DNA from: Marsupella aquatica
Taxonomy: Eukaryota; Marchantiophyta
Length of the DNA: 64,000 nt
Direction of reading: 5' to 3'
Assembly: GCA_973895155.1 (NCBI GenBank)
Contig: OZ316891.1
Coordinates: forward strand, 22,940,001-23,004,000
The position numbers were made by a program, and so were the translations under genes. Of this stretch, positions 10,261 through 23,148 are shown piece by piece. Numbering within the stretch: the stretch's first letter is position 1; each line of letters opens with the position of its first letter. The notes under the pieces were generated by a model. That model made no database searches and was not told the DNA's origin. It saw only the letters and a program-made list of their open reading frames with translations.

Positions 10261-12852
10261 CCCTGACGATATCCAGTTCACAGGCAACTTCAATTGTTGT
10301 TCTTTGTAAATATCCCTGTCCAGGTCTTCTACGCCAACAGGCATTTCCATGGTGTGCTCTAGGAGCACTTTCAGTACACCACGTTCTCTCTGCGGCTTTT
10401 CTCTGCTACTGCAGTCTTGCAAAGTCTCTCTGTTACAATTGGGCTCAGCCTCAAAGTTCTGACCTGTGAAGGTGAACAGCTGCGAACCAGAGACGTCAAA
10501 ATAGCCTTCACCGCCTGCAACTCCTACATTGTGTAGTCTTACACAGTCAGAACATGTTCCACCATTTGATAAACGGGACACTGGTGACGTTCCTCCGCTT
10601 GACAACCGAGTCCTTGGCGACGTTGCTCCGCTCAATAAACGGGTCACTGGTGATTTTCCTCCATTTGATAAGCGACTCACTGGTGATGTTCCTCCGCTCG
10701 GTAAACGTGTCGCCGGTGATGTTCCTCCATTTGACAACCGGAACACTTGTGTTGTTCCTCCATTCGATAAAGAGGTCACTGGTGACGTTCCTCCACTTGA
10801 TAGACGGATCACCGGTGATGTTCGTCCATTTGACAAGCGGGTCACTGGCGATGTTCTTCCATTCGATAAGCGTCCTGAAGTAGAATCTCTACTACTACTG
10901 CGGCTATGAATCGCACTACCAGTCCTACTTGTCTCCATTAGTGATATTTTGGAAATGCTCAGCTTTGCTGGTATCTTGTCACCTACCGAAGTCTCCCACG
11001 CAACAAGATCACCAATAGTAGGACCCAGCAAACTAGAATTGAGTGTAGCTGGATGCACCAGAGTTTGCACTGGTGTGCCATTGGATTCCACTAGACCATT
11101 CCCTTGCCTGGGAGAGTTGTTGTTAGAGCTTAGAGTAGAGCCTAGGAGACCCAGAACCGTTTGTCTAAGGTTCCTCTCTAGTTCATCAGAACATTCTTCA
11201 CTCTTGCCCGGTTCCTGGTGAACAGAAGACACGTCATCTGAACTACCATTGCTTTCACAAGGGAACTCGTTCGAGACTCGAGTACGAACCAAATTAAAAG
11301 TAACAATTTCATAAACATTCCTGTCTGCTTCATTAGACAAGTCCTGCTTGCATTGTCCCACTCGAGCGAATGTGATATCATCTGACCCACTATTCCCTTC
11401 ACATGTGGACTCATTTGTTTGATTGACATTCCTTGCTGTTTCGATAGAAAACTCATACTTGCCATCTTTCTGCTGATCAGAAGGGATATCACACAACACA
11501 CCACTGCCTACGCCAGGAAACTTGTTCGAGATGGCGGAAGAGCTTGAGTTACGAATAGCAGTTTCTGTAAGATTCCTGTCTACCTTACCAGAAAAGTCAA
11601 GGTTGCATTTCTCCTGATCACCAGAAGATGTGTCATCGGAAGCACCAATTCCTGCACTAGGGGAATTATTGGAGGCTTCAGTAAAGCTTAATATACAAGG
11701 GGAACCTTCACTTAGGTTCCTGTCTGCTTGATCAGAAGAGTCGCGCTTGCTTTGTTCCAGCTGAGTCGAAGAGGTACCCTCAGCGAAGACCAATCGGGTA
11801 ACTCCTGTGTCACTGTCTTCGTTGTTTACGCACTCCACTGCCACTTGAGCACTCCTCTCTTCTTCAACGCCATCCTTGTGTGGAGCACTTCCCACGCGTC
11901 CGGCCTGTTCAATTGCATGGCACCCATTTGAACCTTTGTTTACACCAACGATCAATCGCTCGGTATATTCAGCTACCTTCTGCCCTGATGTATCATCTCC
12001 GCTTGCAAGAAAGGAAGAAATTGTGGCTGGCAGCTGCGGCTCTCCCTGCCCTCCAAGATCTTGGAAAGAACAAGAAGTCACCACTTGTAGTTCCATCCTT
12101 GAAGGGGGATCTTGTTGAATCAAAGGTGATCCAGGAAAGAACATGCTGGCCACAGCTACAGGAGTGGGTGGTTCCAGGTCGGGGAAAGGCGTTGATGCCC
12201 CAGTTCCCGAGGCTGGAGAAAGTAAATGAGCAAGTGGGCTGCCAGGATACAGCTGATACGCCACTTGAAGATCGTCCCTCTCAAATATATCTGGAGGTGC
12301 AAATGGTAATGCAGAGTAGGTGCGTGCCGGCTGTGACCTGGCTGCTTGTTTCGTCCCAAAGGAGTTGGCAAGCAGCTGGGCGAAGGGGACGTCCGGGGAA
12401 GAAGGTGTCGTCAGATGGGTATTAGCAAGTTCAGGGGGTGGAGTGAATGGAGCTGTTGAAGGGGCAGTGGTGAAATTCGAAAAGACTGGAGGGGAAACGA
12501 GAGCCGTCTCGTGCGCATAAGGGCCCATTTGGAACATCGTCTGAGCTCTTTCTAAGGGAATTTGTGAAGTCGCAGATGGAACGGACACAACTGGAAAGGA
12601 ACACGGGGATTGCGCTGAAGATTGGACGGCGGAGTTTTGAAACGAAGCAGGTGAAGATGGAGGAGCTAGCAACGAAGGGGAGAGTGTTGCGTATTGATTT
12701 GCAGGGCCTGACTGCTGATCTCCTCCATTCGAAGCCCATGGACGGGGTGATGTATTACTGCCGTCGTGCATGCGTGACGCTGGAGCTATCCGCTTTCCTC
12801 TCTTCAGTGACCCTAGGCAGAGGAACCCTGTACAGCAACCACTACGTCCGAC
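10261..12852 (-). CDS. Main exon of a plant hydroxyproline-rich glycoprotein-family protein (At5g52430-like)
   Basis: This is the only recognisable host gene. The exon starts after the acceptor GAGCAG, about 30 nt past a perfect TACTAAC branch site (12892-12886), and runs 864 codons in phase 0. Conserved family blocks near the N terminus are RSGCCTGFLCLGSLKRGKRI, LLAPPSSPASF, GPYAHETALVSPPVF, FTPPPEL, TTPSSPDVPFAQLL and LYPGSPLAHLLSP. A Ser/Asn/Gly-rich middle follows, then about nine tandem TSPV repeats. The biochemical function of the family is not established; the annotation name comes from composition. The N-terminal exon, which in relatives encodes a short Ala-rich start, was not found upstream. 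No stop or frameshift interrupts the exon, so the gene is probably active. Confidence 0.85.
10550..10890 (-). repeat. In-frame 42-bp repeats coding for SNGGTSPVTRL-type units
   Basis: About eight to nine head-to-tail 14-codon units lie in the C-terminal third of the host protein. Each has the form L-S-N/S-G-G/R-T-S-P-V-x-R. Arabidopsis relatives have shorter, looser SGxxTP repeats in the same place, so this looks like a lineage-specific expansion. The SP pairs are possible sites for proline-directed kinases or hydroxylation; that is inference. Confidence 0.8.
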
Positions 12853-15600
12853 CTGCTCAAACGAGGCACAACATTCAACAGACTCGTTAGTACTGTCACA
12901 ATTTTAAACAATCCTCCCAATGGAAGCCAACGAACAACCACATTTTTGCGAGTCATGCCCCTAATTTAAAGATATCTACTCCATTGCCACACAATTTGCA
13001 ATAGACTTCCAAACAGAAGCTAGTAGAGAACCCCAGCCAAGCCGGTAAAGACTCTCAAGTTTAGACTGATTTCCTGCAATGCTGCACGATTTGCAATAAA
13101 CTTTCCCAAAGGAAGCCATCAGTCTTCACGTTTCGACCAAACCTACCAGTGGTCACACGGGGAAGACTTGCATTGAGAAGACACATCTAAAGATGTCAAC
13201 AGGATGCCTATGTCATAATCGAGGGAATACGCACATGGTAGAAGCAAATGGATTGACTACACAAATACTAAAACAATAGCAAGTTTACAAATTGTAGTTG
13301 AGAACTGAAATCCTCGTGAAGCACATCCCTAAGAGCACACTCGGCTGTGTATGAGATATTCTTGTCCCAAAAGTGTCTGGATTATATAGGGAAGACATGG
13401 TCAGGATGGAAGACATGCAGCTTGAACTGGGAAAACGGGGGCCACCCCGTCAATTAGTGGCAGCACCAGACGCAACTGACAAGGTCGAGAAAAGCAAATA
13501 ACTCAACGCATGAAACCCATCACGGCATCGAGCACGTCGAACAATTCCCGACTCATCTTCTTGTCCATGGAATATCTGGGTTTATAATGTCAAATCGGGT
13601 CCAGCCTGATGATGTGGTATGTCACCTACGGAAAGAGGCAATTGGCTCATGACATGACAGCTCGAGTAGCACCTGAAGAGGTCAAGCAAGAGAACATATC
13701 CAACAATGTGGCCACCGCAGATGACAACCTCACTCGCAGGGCAAATGTTGGGTAGATGTGCTGGTATCAGAGATCGTGCTTGGATCCTGGGGAAAGGAAA
13801 CAGAAGCTATCCGCTAAAGAGGTGACAGCTCAAGAGGCAATTGACTGGGTCGAGCAAACAAAGCATCTCTCGTACAAATGCAGCAATCACATCACAAGGG
13901 ACACCCAGCCCTCAGAGCGACAATCTCACAAGTTCCAAGAGAAGGCAACAGGAAGGGGGACTACCGGGGGATCAGGAGACCGATCACGGGGTGGAGGACG
14001 ACTTTGCGCCTGCACATTGTGCATCAGTGAAGTGGAGTTACTGGCCATCACTCCTCTCATTTCACAGCATCTTCAGGTCACTGCGTTCCTTCCACCTCTC
14101 TACCCTTTCCTGCCCTTTCCTTCCACACCAAGATTTCCTCCCTCCTTCCTTTCAAACTAAGAGCACAACTACTGCAGCCTTACTTTCTGCTGCACATTAA
14201 AGCTGCGTCCTCAACTCGTTCCCTTCCCCACACCCCACCCCCCAGCGCCCAGTCTAATCCAGTACACCGGGATGGTTGCGCAATCGGCTGCTTAGCAACA
14301 GCTCGTTTTGTCGTCGGACATGAACGTTTCGCCAATCGTTCTTTTCTTCAAACCAATCGGCTTACTACGGCTCATCTGCAAGTCCGCCTTCCACCTTCAC
14401 CTCCTTCTTCCCTCAAATGCCAGCAGACAGGGTAACTTCCGCACGTAAGCTACCTACTCTACAACACGATCACCTCCATGTCCTCCTCCGCTCTTCTTTC
14501 ACTCTCTCATTGCCAGAAATACTAGTACCCAGCAATGACGTTGAGAAATCCCAAAGCATTATCTCCAACTTCCCTCTTCCGCTACCTGCTACCTGAAGTT
14601 CTATTACTCGGAAACATTCTTGAAATGACCGTGTTCCTAGCAAGAGAGACCCATGCTCAAGCGCAAGTGAGACCTTCTTCGTCTTCTTCTCTTGCTTCTC
14701 CTTTTGCTTTTGCTGCTCCTGAACCCTTCTTCTTCCTCTTCTTCGCTTGTGCTGCTTTTGCTCCAAGCTCCTCCCCTCTCCTGCAGTATTTTCTCGTTTT
14801 CTTCTTCTGCTGCTGCTGTTCTGAAATGCCAGACGAGGACAAAAGAGGGACCTCTCTCTAGTCTGCGGAGACGAAACAAAAAAACGACAACAGTTAGTGA
14901 CACCACCACCTCCTCTGCTGCTGCGGGCTGATAGCAAATCACATCACCGCGGAGAAGGAAGGAGCGGACCGGCACCTTGTCGCTAGCTGCACAAATGTCA
15001 CTGTACTCAATCTGGGTTCTGGTCACATGGCACGAGGACGAGAAAGCCAACGAGCCGGAACGACGAGCGTCAAACGAAACATCAAGGAGAGCTCCCTCCC
15101 GCACGAGGAGAGAATCGCATCCAGCCAACCCAGCCAGCAGCCCAACCCAACAGCCGTTCTGCCAGACCGGACAAGGGGAGGAAAAGGAGAATCTGGGTGC
15201 GGGAGATTGAGCGAGTGATGAATGAGCAAGAGAGACAGACTCACACAGACAGGAAGCAAGCAAGAAAGGAACCGTGCTACTCTGATGATGAAGAGCACGC
15301 ACGGACTCGTTGAGCAATGTCAGAACAAAGCGGAGTTCTGTAGTAATAATGACAAGAACCGTATGATTTCTCCTTTCTGTCCGTAAAGAAAGAAAGAAAG
15401 AAAGAAAGAAAAACCTATGCCTCCGCTCCCATCCACCAGGCTGGAGGACTACTACTGGAGCAGCACCACCTAACAACAACAAAAGCTCTGAGAAGAGCGC
15501 TGAGTCTATCTCCACAGAGCCCTTTTCTAGCTGAGATCTAGGCTTCCTCGTTTACTTGCTGCTTGCCTGCGCTGATTTAATTATCTTTGCTTCACTACTC
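12853..15600 (-). other. Upstream intron(s) and probable 5' UTR of the host gene
   Basis: No coding exon was identified. From about 14470 to 15515 the minus strand is rich in CT and Ser/Leu codons, with a (CTTT)n run at 15413-15385, as is common in plant 5' leaders. The missing first coding exon should lie here, preceded by the promoter at about 15.5-15.7 kb. A plus-strand TGGTATCAGAG near 13761 resembles an initiator-Met primer site, but no LTR was recognised beside it. Confidence 0.4.
15385..15413. repeat. (GAAA)n microsatellite
   Basis: About seven GAAA units on the plus strand, read as CTTT on the strand of the host gene. It lies in the presumed leader region. Confidence 0.85.
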
Positions 15601-18600
15601 CTACAGTACTTGCTCGGCTGGTCTACAGTGCAATCGATAGTACTGTAGGATCTATCACCATCCATTCATTCATTCACCAACAACGAGAACCAATATCGGC
15701 AATGTAGATGCATTTTCCCCTATAACTCTCGAGCACAGTAGCTTCTAGCTGGTCAGGCAGATTTTCGAAGCTCTCACTGTAGACTAGAAATGTGATGCGC
15801 ACCGATGAAATGAACAGAACTACAGTAGAGAAGAAAACTTGGAGGAATAGGTCCTATAAACAAGTGGCGCAGTAGGCTCATGCCTCGATCTCTTACTGGT
15901 CCTTGTTTCATTTGGGTGGGCCAATCCAATGACACCATGGGAGAGGTTTGGGTCTAGTTTAGCTGTGGGCTTAGAGCCTTTTTCCATTCCAAACTTCAAA
16001 CCCCCAGAAAGCTATCTTGGAATGGAAGCTTTGCCTTGGGATGGCTCCCAGATTGTTGAGTGCAGAGGAGGTAGCATCCAAGACATTTTTAGGTGGAGAT
16101 CCTTTCCCACGATCTCGAGAGGGTCCGGCTTTGGAGCCAGTGCACATTGAATAAACCTCTAATCTAGCACAAAACTCAAATGCCATTTTCACAACTAAAT
16201 CTGCTAGCTTTGGTGGGATGCAAATAAAGCATCTCATCTGAGCTTCATAGAACTTTAGGTCCATCACATGAGCTCCTAAAGAATCTCCCATGAAGGTTTT
16301 AGACTTTGATGGGATTTTATCACTTCTTAGTGATGGATCAAACATTCCATGAAGCTAGGATAAGATGCTTTCGTTGCATCAAACAAACAATAGTAAGATC
16401 AATTGTAAATGTTTGACCTTTTGTGGTTGGCCCCACACCCTCGACCAAATTGAATATTATCTAACCTGCTTACTTAGAAGATCTCTCACCTCCTTCCAAG
16501 TGTCTTTTTCGCTTTTAGCAAATCAGCCCATACACAAGCCCATACCCTCTTACACCCCATAGCTGTGTAAAGCAAGCGTTGAATTTTGCCCATCCCATCG
16601 ACTCCATAAAAGTTTGAGCAGATCCAATGGGAGCTTAAGCCTCCCCAAAATCTTGGTTGTTCTCATAGCAAAGTCTATTCATTGGCACCAATTAGATATC
16701 AGTTACCAGCTTTCACAACTCAAATATATATTATCACACTGTCAAAGCACAGAAGCACCAAACCGGGAGAGGGTCCCAAAGGCAAGAGGCCCAATGAAGG
16801 AGCTATAGGGGAACGGGAACACCCCCATAAGACCAATAAGTCACAAAAATCATGTGAGTCTCCAATAACAACCAAAAGAACTAAAACCTTGGTCCAGAGT
16901 CCTGTCGAAACCCTGGTAAAGCCCTGGAGTAAATTAGAGAGGAGGGTCACAAAGAATTTATCTAGAGACCTTAAAACCAACAGTGTCAACTCTATTAATA
17001 GTAGTGAAAGCTTGAGCTCCCATTTGAGGAATTTTGGGTCTACTTTGATTGTAGCTATCGTTGCTAAGGAGAAGACTAGGTCTAGTTTTCATAGAAGACT
17101 CCTAGTTTCATATAGCACATACAGCAAAATAGGGCTTTTCACCCTTTTCTCTTACCAGCTACAAGTAGCAGATCGATAAAGCATGTAGGCTAGTACCAGT
17201 AGCTCACAATGGAAAGAACTGTAAATTAAGTGCACAAATGGAAGTTTTATGGGGCTCAGCTCCTTTTGACTTGAAAAAACAATAATGTAAGCGCTACTAT
17301 TTGTGTACAGTTCTGAGTACCTTTAATGCAGGTGGGTGACAGTCAGCATTTAGTCGCACCACACGAGGTTCTTGAAGTGTATAAAATAACTCAGACCCAA
17401 ATTCCCAGAGTCGTCCAGTCACATTAATCTATTGTTAGACATATGAGAATCTTTTTATTTAATCAAGAACGGAAGGAAATTAATTCTTGTGATATTATTG
17501 GAGAGAGTTTCGTTGATGACTAACAATTGAGAAGTAAGAGGAGCAACTAAATGAAGTAAGACATTGAGGAAAAGTAAGAATTTAACTAACCACAAAAATC
17601 TATTGCTCCTCGCATGCCTTTTCCCCAACAATAAGACTGTTTTGGAAAGATATTTCTAATGAGCCTAACATTGTCAAATTTTGTCAAAGTAGCGGAACTC
17701 AACTACCCTACTACTTAGCTTTGGCGTTGTTAACTCCGATGCCAAGCTCCTCTATGGTCCAGGCCCCTTGAATGACCATCCGGTGGAGACTAAATATGAG
17801 GAGACTTGTGGGCAATGAAGCGTTGCACTAGCACAGACGATGCGCTAAGCTGGTGGCATACACCAAGAACTTAGACTGGCGTTGGGAGCTGGTCGGGTCA
17901 TGGGAAGGGCCGAGCTCAAGGTAAATCGTTCTGACCCCTGATATGACTCTGAATTCTGAGGGCTTGAGTGAGAGCTCATCTTGGGCCCAAGACCAAAGAA
18001 GTTTACTTCATGCGGAATGGACACTTGACGCATGAGATATGGCACGGCTCAAGTGTAGCCGTCCGGGACCCCCGATTGACGATGAGCCGTGAGGGCCCGG
18101 GCATGAGCACTGCGTCGGCCCAATCACAATAGGCTAAGGCATGAGGTCCGCATCAGCCCAATCACAAAAGGCTAAGGCACTTCACCTTTGGACGTCTAAC
18201 TATAAAGTTATAAGCATAATTAGCAAGTTAATTTTGTGCCTAGCCGGATTAGAGTCCAAGTTGACGGCCAAATATAGAGAACCAAACTTGGTCCGAGGGT
18301 CGAGCCGAGGGTGACAGGTCTCCATAAGCATATATGACAGGAGTGGTGTCTCCCAATGGGCTAGGGGTGAGCCAAGTCGTGAAACACAGTGGTCGCGCTA
18401 CTAATTGAGGGGAAACATATGCCAAACAAAAACAATGATAATTTCTCAACAGTTAGTCCATTGGAGGACTTCTTGGATGCGTCGGAAAGCTCTCAAGGAG
18501 GACTACATCCTCCTGAGCTCAGCTGGGTCTGGGGGTACCATTGGTCCTTGAGGTTTGCAGGGGCTATCTTGCCCATTTGCCAATCCTGTCAAAACAACAG

Positions 18601-18614
18601 CCAAGTCACATAAA
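15601..18614. other. Intergenic; no gene or element recognised
   Basis: Open frames are short and mutually overlapping, with no domain. The segment 17.7-18.5 kb is GC-richer and contains a 38-bp tandem duplication. It may be old retroelement debris, but no coding motif supports that. Confidence 0.45.
18101..18176. repeat. 38-bp tandem duplication
   Basis: Two units begin GCATGAG at 18101 and 18139, each containing GCCCAATCACAA and GGCTAAG. No function assigned. Confidence 0.7.
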
Positions 18615-18619
18615 GTTTC

Positions 18620-21600
18620 TGTGGCACATTTCCCAATACCTCTAACCCCAAGAACCATCCGCCACCTGCTATAAACCCCTACTTATGGTTGGCTTATGGT
18701 GGTTTGGCTACCATTCGGCTTGGAAACGCGATCTACTCTCGATCCACACTATGCTGGACCGATTCTTTCACTGGGCTTGCAAATTGTGCATTGCTGTGAC
18801 ACCTAATTCTCTATTGACTTAGTCGGGTATGTTTGTATTCTGCCCCCAGAATGTACCTCTATGGCTTAATCTCTTAAGCCGGCTGAAGGTTTTTCTCATA
18901 CCGACTCAACCCACACTTTAACCAACAAAACACTCTCAATCCTCACTTTTCTCTCAGAGTTTGGTTTGGCAGTCTCCAATCAAGACAATGCAATTGTGTA
19001 GCTTCAGAGTATTGCTCTAACTGACTTAAATCAATCAAGCGACAAGCATCACCACACACAACACCATGATTGCAAGAATCTGCGAACTAGGCAACAAAGC
19101 CAACTCAATTCAAACAATTGCACAGAAATGGAAATTTCTGGTTTACTGATAATCCGTGGTCTAGATTTAGCCGAGAGCTGTATGCTAGCAATACTGACTT
19201 ACACTAGAGTCTTGACTAAGAAAAAGCCCCCCGAGCCACGCTGCCCAGGTTTTTATCCTTGTAGCGCATTCAGGGGAAAAAGGCGGAAATCCTAACCACA
19301 ACTCACGGCCTTCCACCGCGATAATCTAACTAAAAAACTATCACCTAAAAAACTTGACTAGCCCGGAACCCTGTGGGAACCGAGCATCTAATACTACCTA
19401 AGCCGACAGGGCGCTACTTGCCCTGTCCCATCCTACAACGGCCGCGCCCTTCTGGCCCAAGCCCTTCTCCTACCGCCACGTCCTCCTTCCAACCAATGAC
19501 TGGCCCTCCTTAATTGTCAGATGACCGGGGGTAAGCCCAAATCTTCTGACTTTGCGCCTTCTCCTGCCATCAGCTCCGGCTTGATCCCTTCGGCTTCCTC
19601 GACTTCGGGTTCTGGTTTGTCGGCCCCGACATCGGCATCCTCCTGGGAAACGGCTTGGATAGCATTGGCCTTCACTTCCTCAATCCAAGCCCGCTCTCCA
19701 ATATGTTTTGTATCAATCTTCCATGGCTTCACATTCTGGTAGTCCATGGTGGCTGTACCGGTGTCTGAACCTGTTACCGCAGCTCCAATTTCATCGGCAT
19801 TACTTATCTCTACCACGGCTGCCTTTGTAGCAACAGTCCCACAAATGTGGGCAGCCATACTCTCGACCTCTTCTGGCGTGGCTTTAAGAGGTACCCTAGA
19901 AGTACCTGCTGGCCCCATGAATGTTTTGGCCAGATCCGCAACCAACTGCATTGCCTTACCCCCTGTTACTCTTGACAATATAGATGTCGACTTTCGCACC
20001 TCAGTATTCCCGGCGACCACGCCACTAGCGGGAGACCGTCCAATTGGTGATCCATGCCCAGCTTTGGCATACTTTTGCAACTTCTCTGTTTGATTATCCG
20101 CATGCCTCTGCAAGCCGATCATCTTGTCTTTGGCCTCCTCCAGCTCTTGGGATAAATCCTCAACCTCCTCATTAAGGTGCGCCTCCTCTTTGGCCGTCTT
20201 GAGCTCCTAGTTTAAAATCTGCACAATCTCAAACTCCTGCTTATCCAAAGCGGCTCTCTGGGAATTGTTGATGCTTTCCAGCTTTGTGACCTTGTCCGTC
20301 CATGCCTGCTTTGTCCTGATTAGCTCCTCCTGAAGCTCCTTGTGTATTTGTTGGACTCGGTTTAGGTGATCATTGGCCGTTGTGCAAATGGCGTCATCAT
20401 GCTTCTCACGCATGGCCTCCAACCGGTCGAGTAACTTGTCATACTTCCTTTGGGCTTCTGCCAAGGCTTTCTTGCTCTGGGTGGCCTGCTCCTTAGCCGT
20501 CTTTCTAAGCCTCTCAACTTGGCGATTTAGACCCTGTACTTCTGCTTTTGAATCGGCTAACTCCAGCTCTACCTTCGTCAATTTTTCCTTGATTTGCTGG
20601 TTATCCAATTGGTAGTTTTCCAATTGGTTGTTTGCCACTTCTAATTCTTGCTGCTTAGCCAAGAGATTCTACTGAGTTGGTTGATCAGACTTTGTCTTAG
20701 CAACTTTGGCTTCCATGGAGCGAAGCCGAGCGATCACCTCTTCTTTCTTTAATTGCTCCAACGTCATTGCCGAAGATTTCTAAGGCTAGCAGTCCACACA
20801 TGTCTTCATACTCCCTAGCCCGATCCCTGGCATATTTTGATCTACCAGGTGATACTGGCATCTGCCAACGAGGCCGTTTCTCCTAGGCTGCTGCCCGTAA
20901 TTGATCGAAGTCAGTGAGAGGTTCGGCCTTCTTCTCACTAAGCCGTCTTATTTTCTCCGGCCAATCACCGCCTGGTAGCTGTCGTTCCTGCATGTCATTT
21001 TGGGCCCTCCACTCGTCAAGTTTCTCCTTCAGACTTGCCTCGGCTTCCTTCATTCGGTCAAATTCCAATGGTGTCACGTGCGGTGGAGGAGACTCTGGGG
21101 TTTTCTGATCCTCCGGCTTGCCATAAAAGACTGAGGGAAGTCTTCTACAAAACCTTCCCAACGTTCTCACTCCCGACATCAGTTTCTCCCCATGATCGAC
21201 AGAATCATCTCGTAGTCATCCACATTAACCTGACTACCGAGCATGCCGGCCTCTTCTGCAAAGCCCCCAATGTCCTCCTCTGAGTATTGTTGGGCTGCCA
21301 CTGGTTGATTTACCTCCATCGGTTCCTCCACTCGGGCCCGGCTATAAGCTCTAAGGACTGGCCTCTCCGGACTTCGGCCTCGGCTTCCATCTTCTGACTC
21401 CGAATCCATTTGCTCATCTCGTTTCTTTCTTTCTTTGGCAGTCATCTTCCTCTCTACCAGTTGAATACCTATATATGGGTTGTTACGAGTAGGCCGTCAC
21501 AGCGGATTTCTCACCACATCATATGTTACCACCTCTGGTTCCTTGAGAGGGGAATTCTCCCGTCCCTGGACTGCCTGTATTGCCAACCTCTTCTCTTGCC

Positions 21601-23148
21601 GTCGCTTGTTCAGGGGCTGCTCGTCCTCCGCCACCTCCTCAAGTGGTGCAATGATTGGCATCCACTCCTGTATAGGCAACACTGGTGCAAAAGACTGGCT
21701 TCTTGCATATCGGCAAAGTAATTGCAGATGGTACCCTAGTCTGGATACCGCTCCTTCCCCAATGCTCTGCTTCTCTTCATTCAATGCCTTCTTCAACTGC
21801 ATTAAGAGATAGCCGTTGTAGTCTCGGCTTGAATTGATATTCTCCACCAAAAATACCTGGGCTTTACCGATTTCTGCTCTTGGCAAGGTACGATGCAACG
21901 TGACTCTCAGGAAATCAATCAACTGTCCTATATGAGGGTTTGTATATTGATTCCTGAAGAACCCATTCTTAGTGGAAGGCCCTGGAAATGACCTGAACTG
22001 GTCATCCGACAACGTCTTCCTTTGCTCCACCTTAGTCTTCCTTCCTGTTGGTAAAGCGAAGATGACTTTGATAAGCGCAGGTGTTAGTTTGAACACCTTT
22101 CCATACAGCAGCGTCGTGTTGGAAGAAGCCTTCCAGCATCCCCCAAAGTTCAACAGATCCTCATCTGGTATCTCTTTTAACCGCCATGGTAATCGGATGA
22201 ATCCCTTTAAGCCGATGTTGTTCATGTATCCCAAATACTTGTTATCCTGGATAGCACAGAAGACCTCATCTTCTTCTCGTGCAATTGCAGTTGTAAATTG
22301 GCAGGTAGCCTATCCGCCCAACCCGCCATAAACTTATCCTCTACTGCCCTATCACAAACTGGCACGGCTTTAGCCTTAGCCTGCCTCTCCGACCGGTTCT
22401 GCTTAGCTGGTGTTGCAGATGCCGAACTACCCTTTCGCTTCATCTCCTTCATTCCTGAGAACTCTCCAAGAATGGCTTCCTTGCTCCAAGCCGAAGTGTG
22501 ACCCTTCAACTCCCACACCGGCTGCCTAGCGTTCTTAATCGCCTCCCGAATTCCAACAACTCAATTCTGTTGGATTGGCAATTTGTCAAGCTCGACACTG
22601 GTAGGAGTCCATTCAAATTTCTCAAGGACTTCTTCCGTTCCCGCAAAAGCAGTCTTATGAATTCCCCATAACCGCGCGAGCTCCGCCTGTTCCCTTGCTG
22701 CTTGTTCTGGCTCAACGTCTTCGTAAGTTGGTATGAGTTGTCGTGCTTCTTCAAGCAAACAACCCCAAAACTTGGCCGCTTGATTCACCGTGGTCATTCC
22801 AGTGAAAGAGAAAAGAGCTGGAGCAATTGCCTAACCACCTCCCCCAATCGTTCGGCAGCTGTTTCCACCTTGCTAGGTTGATTGAACAAGCAAATGAGCA
22901 AGTGTACAGAGTGTCGGTCCCCTCCCTACGAAGCCGCCTCCTGATGGCTTACCTGATCAAGCCCAGATTAGGTCATAACCCTAATCCCACTTAATCGTGA
23001 CCATTGGATCCTATCCTATCACAATCTCCCCCGATCGCATTGCAATCGGCTTCGATCCTTATTCCTCCCTTATTCTATCTACCTAATCTTTATTTAGCCA
23101 TTATTTTAGGCTTAACTAAGTACTTTGTGATCCTGGCAAGGCATCACA
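18620..23148 (-). mobile_element. Solo giant LTR, diverged relative of the Gypsy-1 LTR
   Basis: On the minus strand it starts TGTGATGCCTTGCCAGG at 23148 and ends GTGCCACA at 18620, so it has TG...CA ends with TGTG/CACA. The start matches the Gypsy-1 LTR start at 40491 (TGTGATGCCTAGCCAGG). The tail matches its end, including a GGTTCTTGGG block. Flanks are GTTTC (18615-18619) and ATTTC (23149-23153), a 4-of-5 match as expected for an old target duplication. No gag, pol or primer site follows, so this is a solo LTR left by recombination. Length is about 4.53 kb. Confidence 0.75.
19517..22797 (-). pseudogene. LTR-encoded coiled-coil protein, diverged decayed copy
   Basis: This ORF remnant lies inside the solo LTR. 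In order are: VNQAAKFWGCLLEEA (22797 on), a basic linker, LTPALIKVIFALPTGRKTKV, FRSFPGPSTKNGFFRN, TNPHIGQLIDFLRVTLH (about 21940), RLGYHLQLLCRYARSQ, and then two coiled-coil stretches (20662-20207 and about 20120-19960). Its end is acidic and Ala/Gly-rich. All blocks have counterparts in the Gypsy-1 LTR copies at 37368-44283 and 51898-59840. Several stops and frame changes divide it. No known enzyme domain is recognised. A distant link to plant 'transposon protein' families is possible. Confidence 0.7.

Noticed and set aside
10559-10909. Plus-strand open frames with regular repeats opposite the host gene
   Set aside because: They are antisense reflections of the 42-bp repeats in the minus-strand exon.
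13758-13775. Initiator-Met primer site of an LTR retrotransposon (TGGTATCAGAG)
   Set aside because: No LTR end before it and no gag after it could be seen. An 11-base match alone is weak.
14470-15515. Minus-strand open frames of 155 and 292 codons upstream of the host gene
   Set aside because: They overlap each other in different frames, consist of CT/GA-rich sequence and look like leader or intron DNA. No similarity to the expected first exon.
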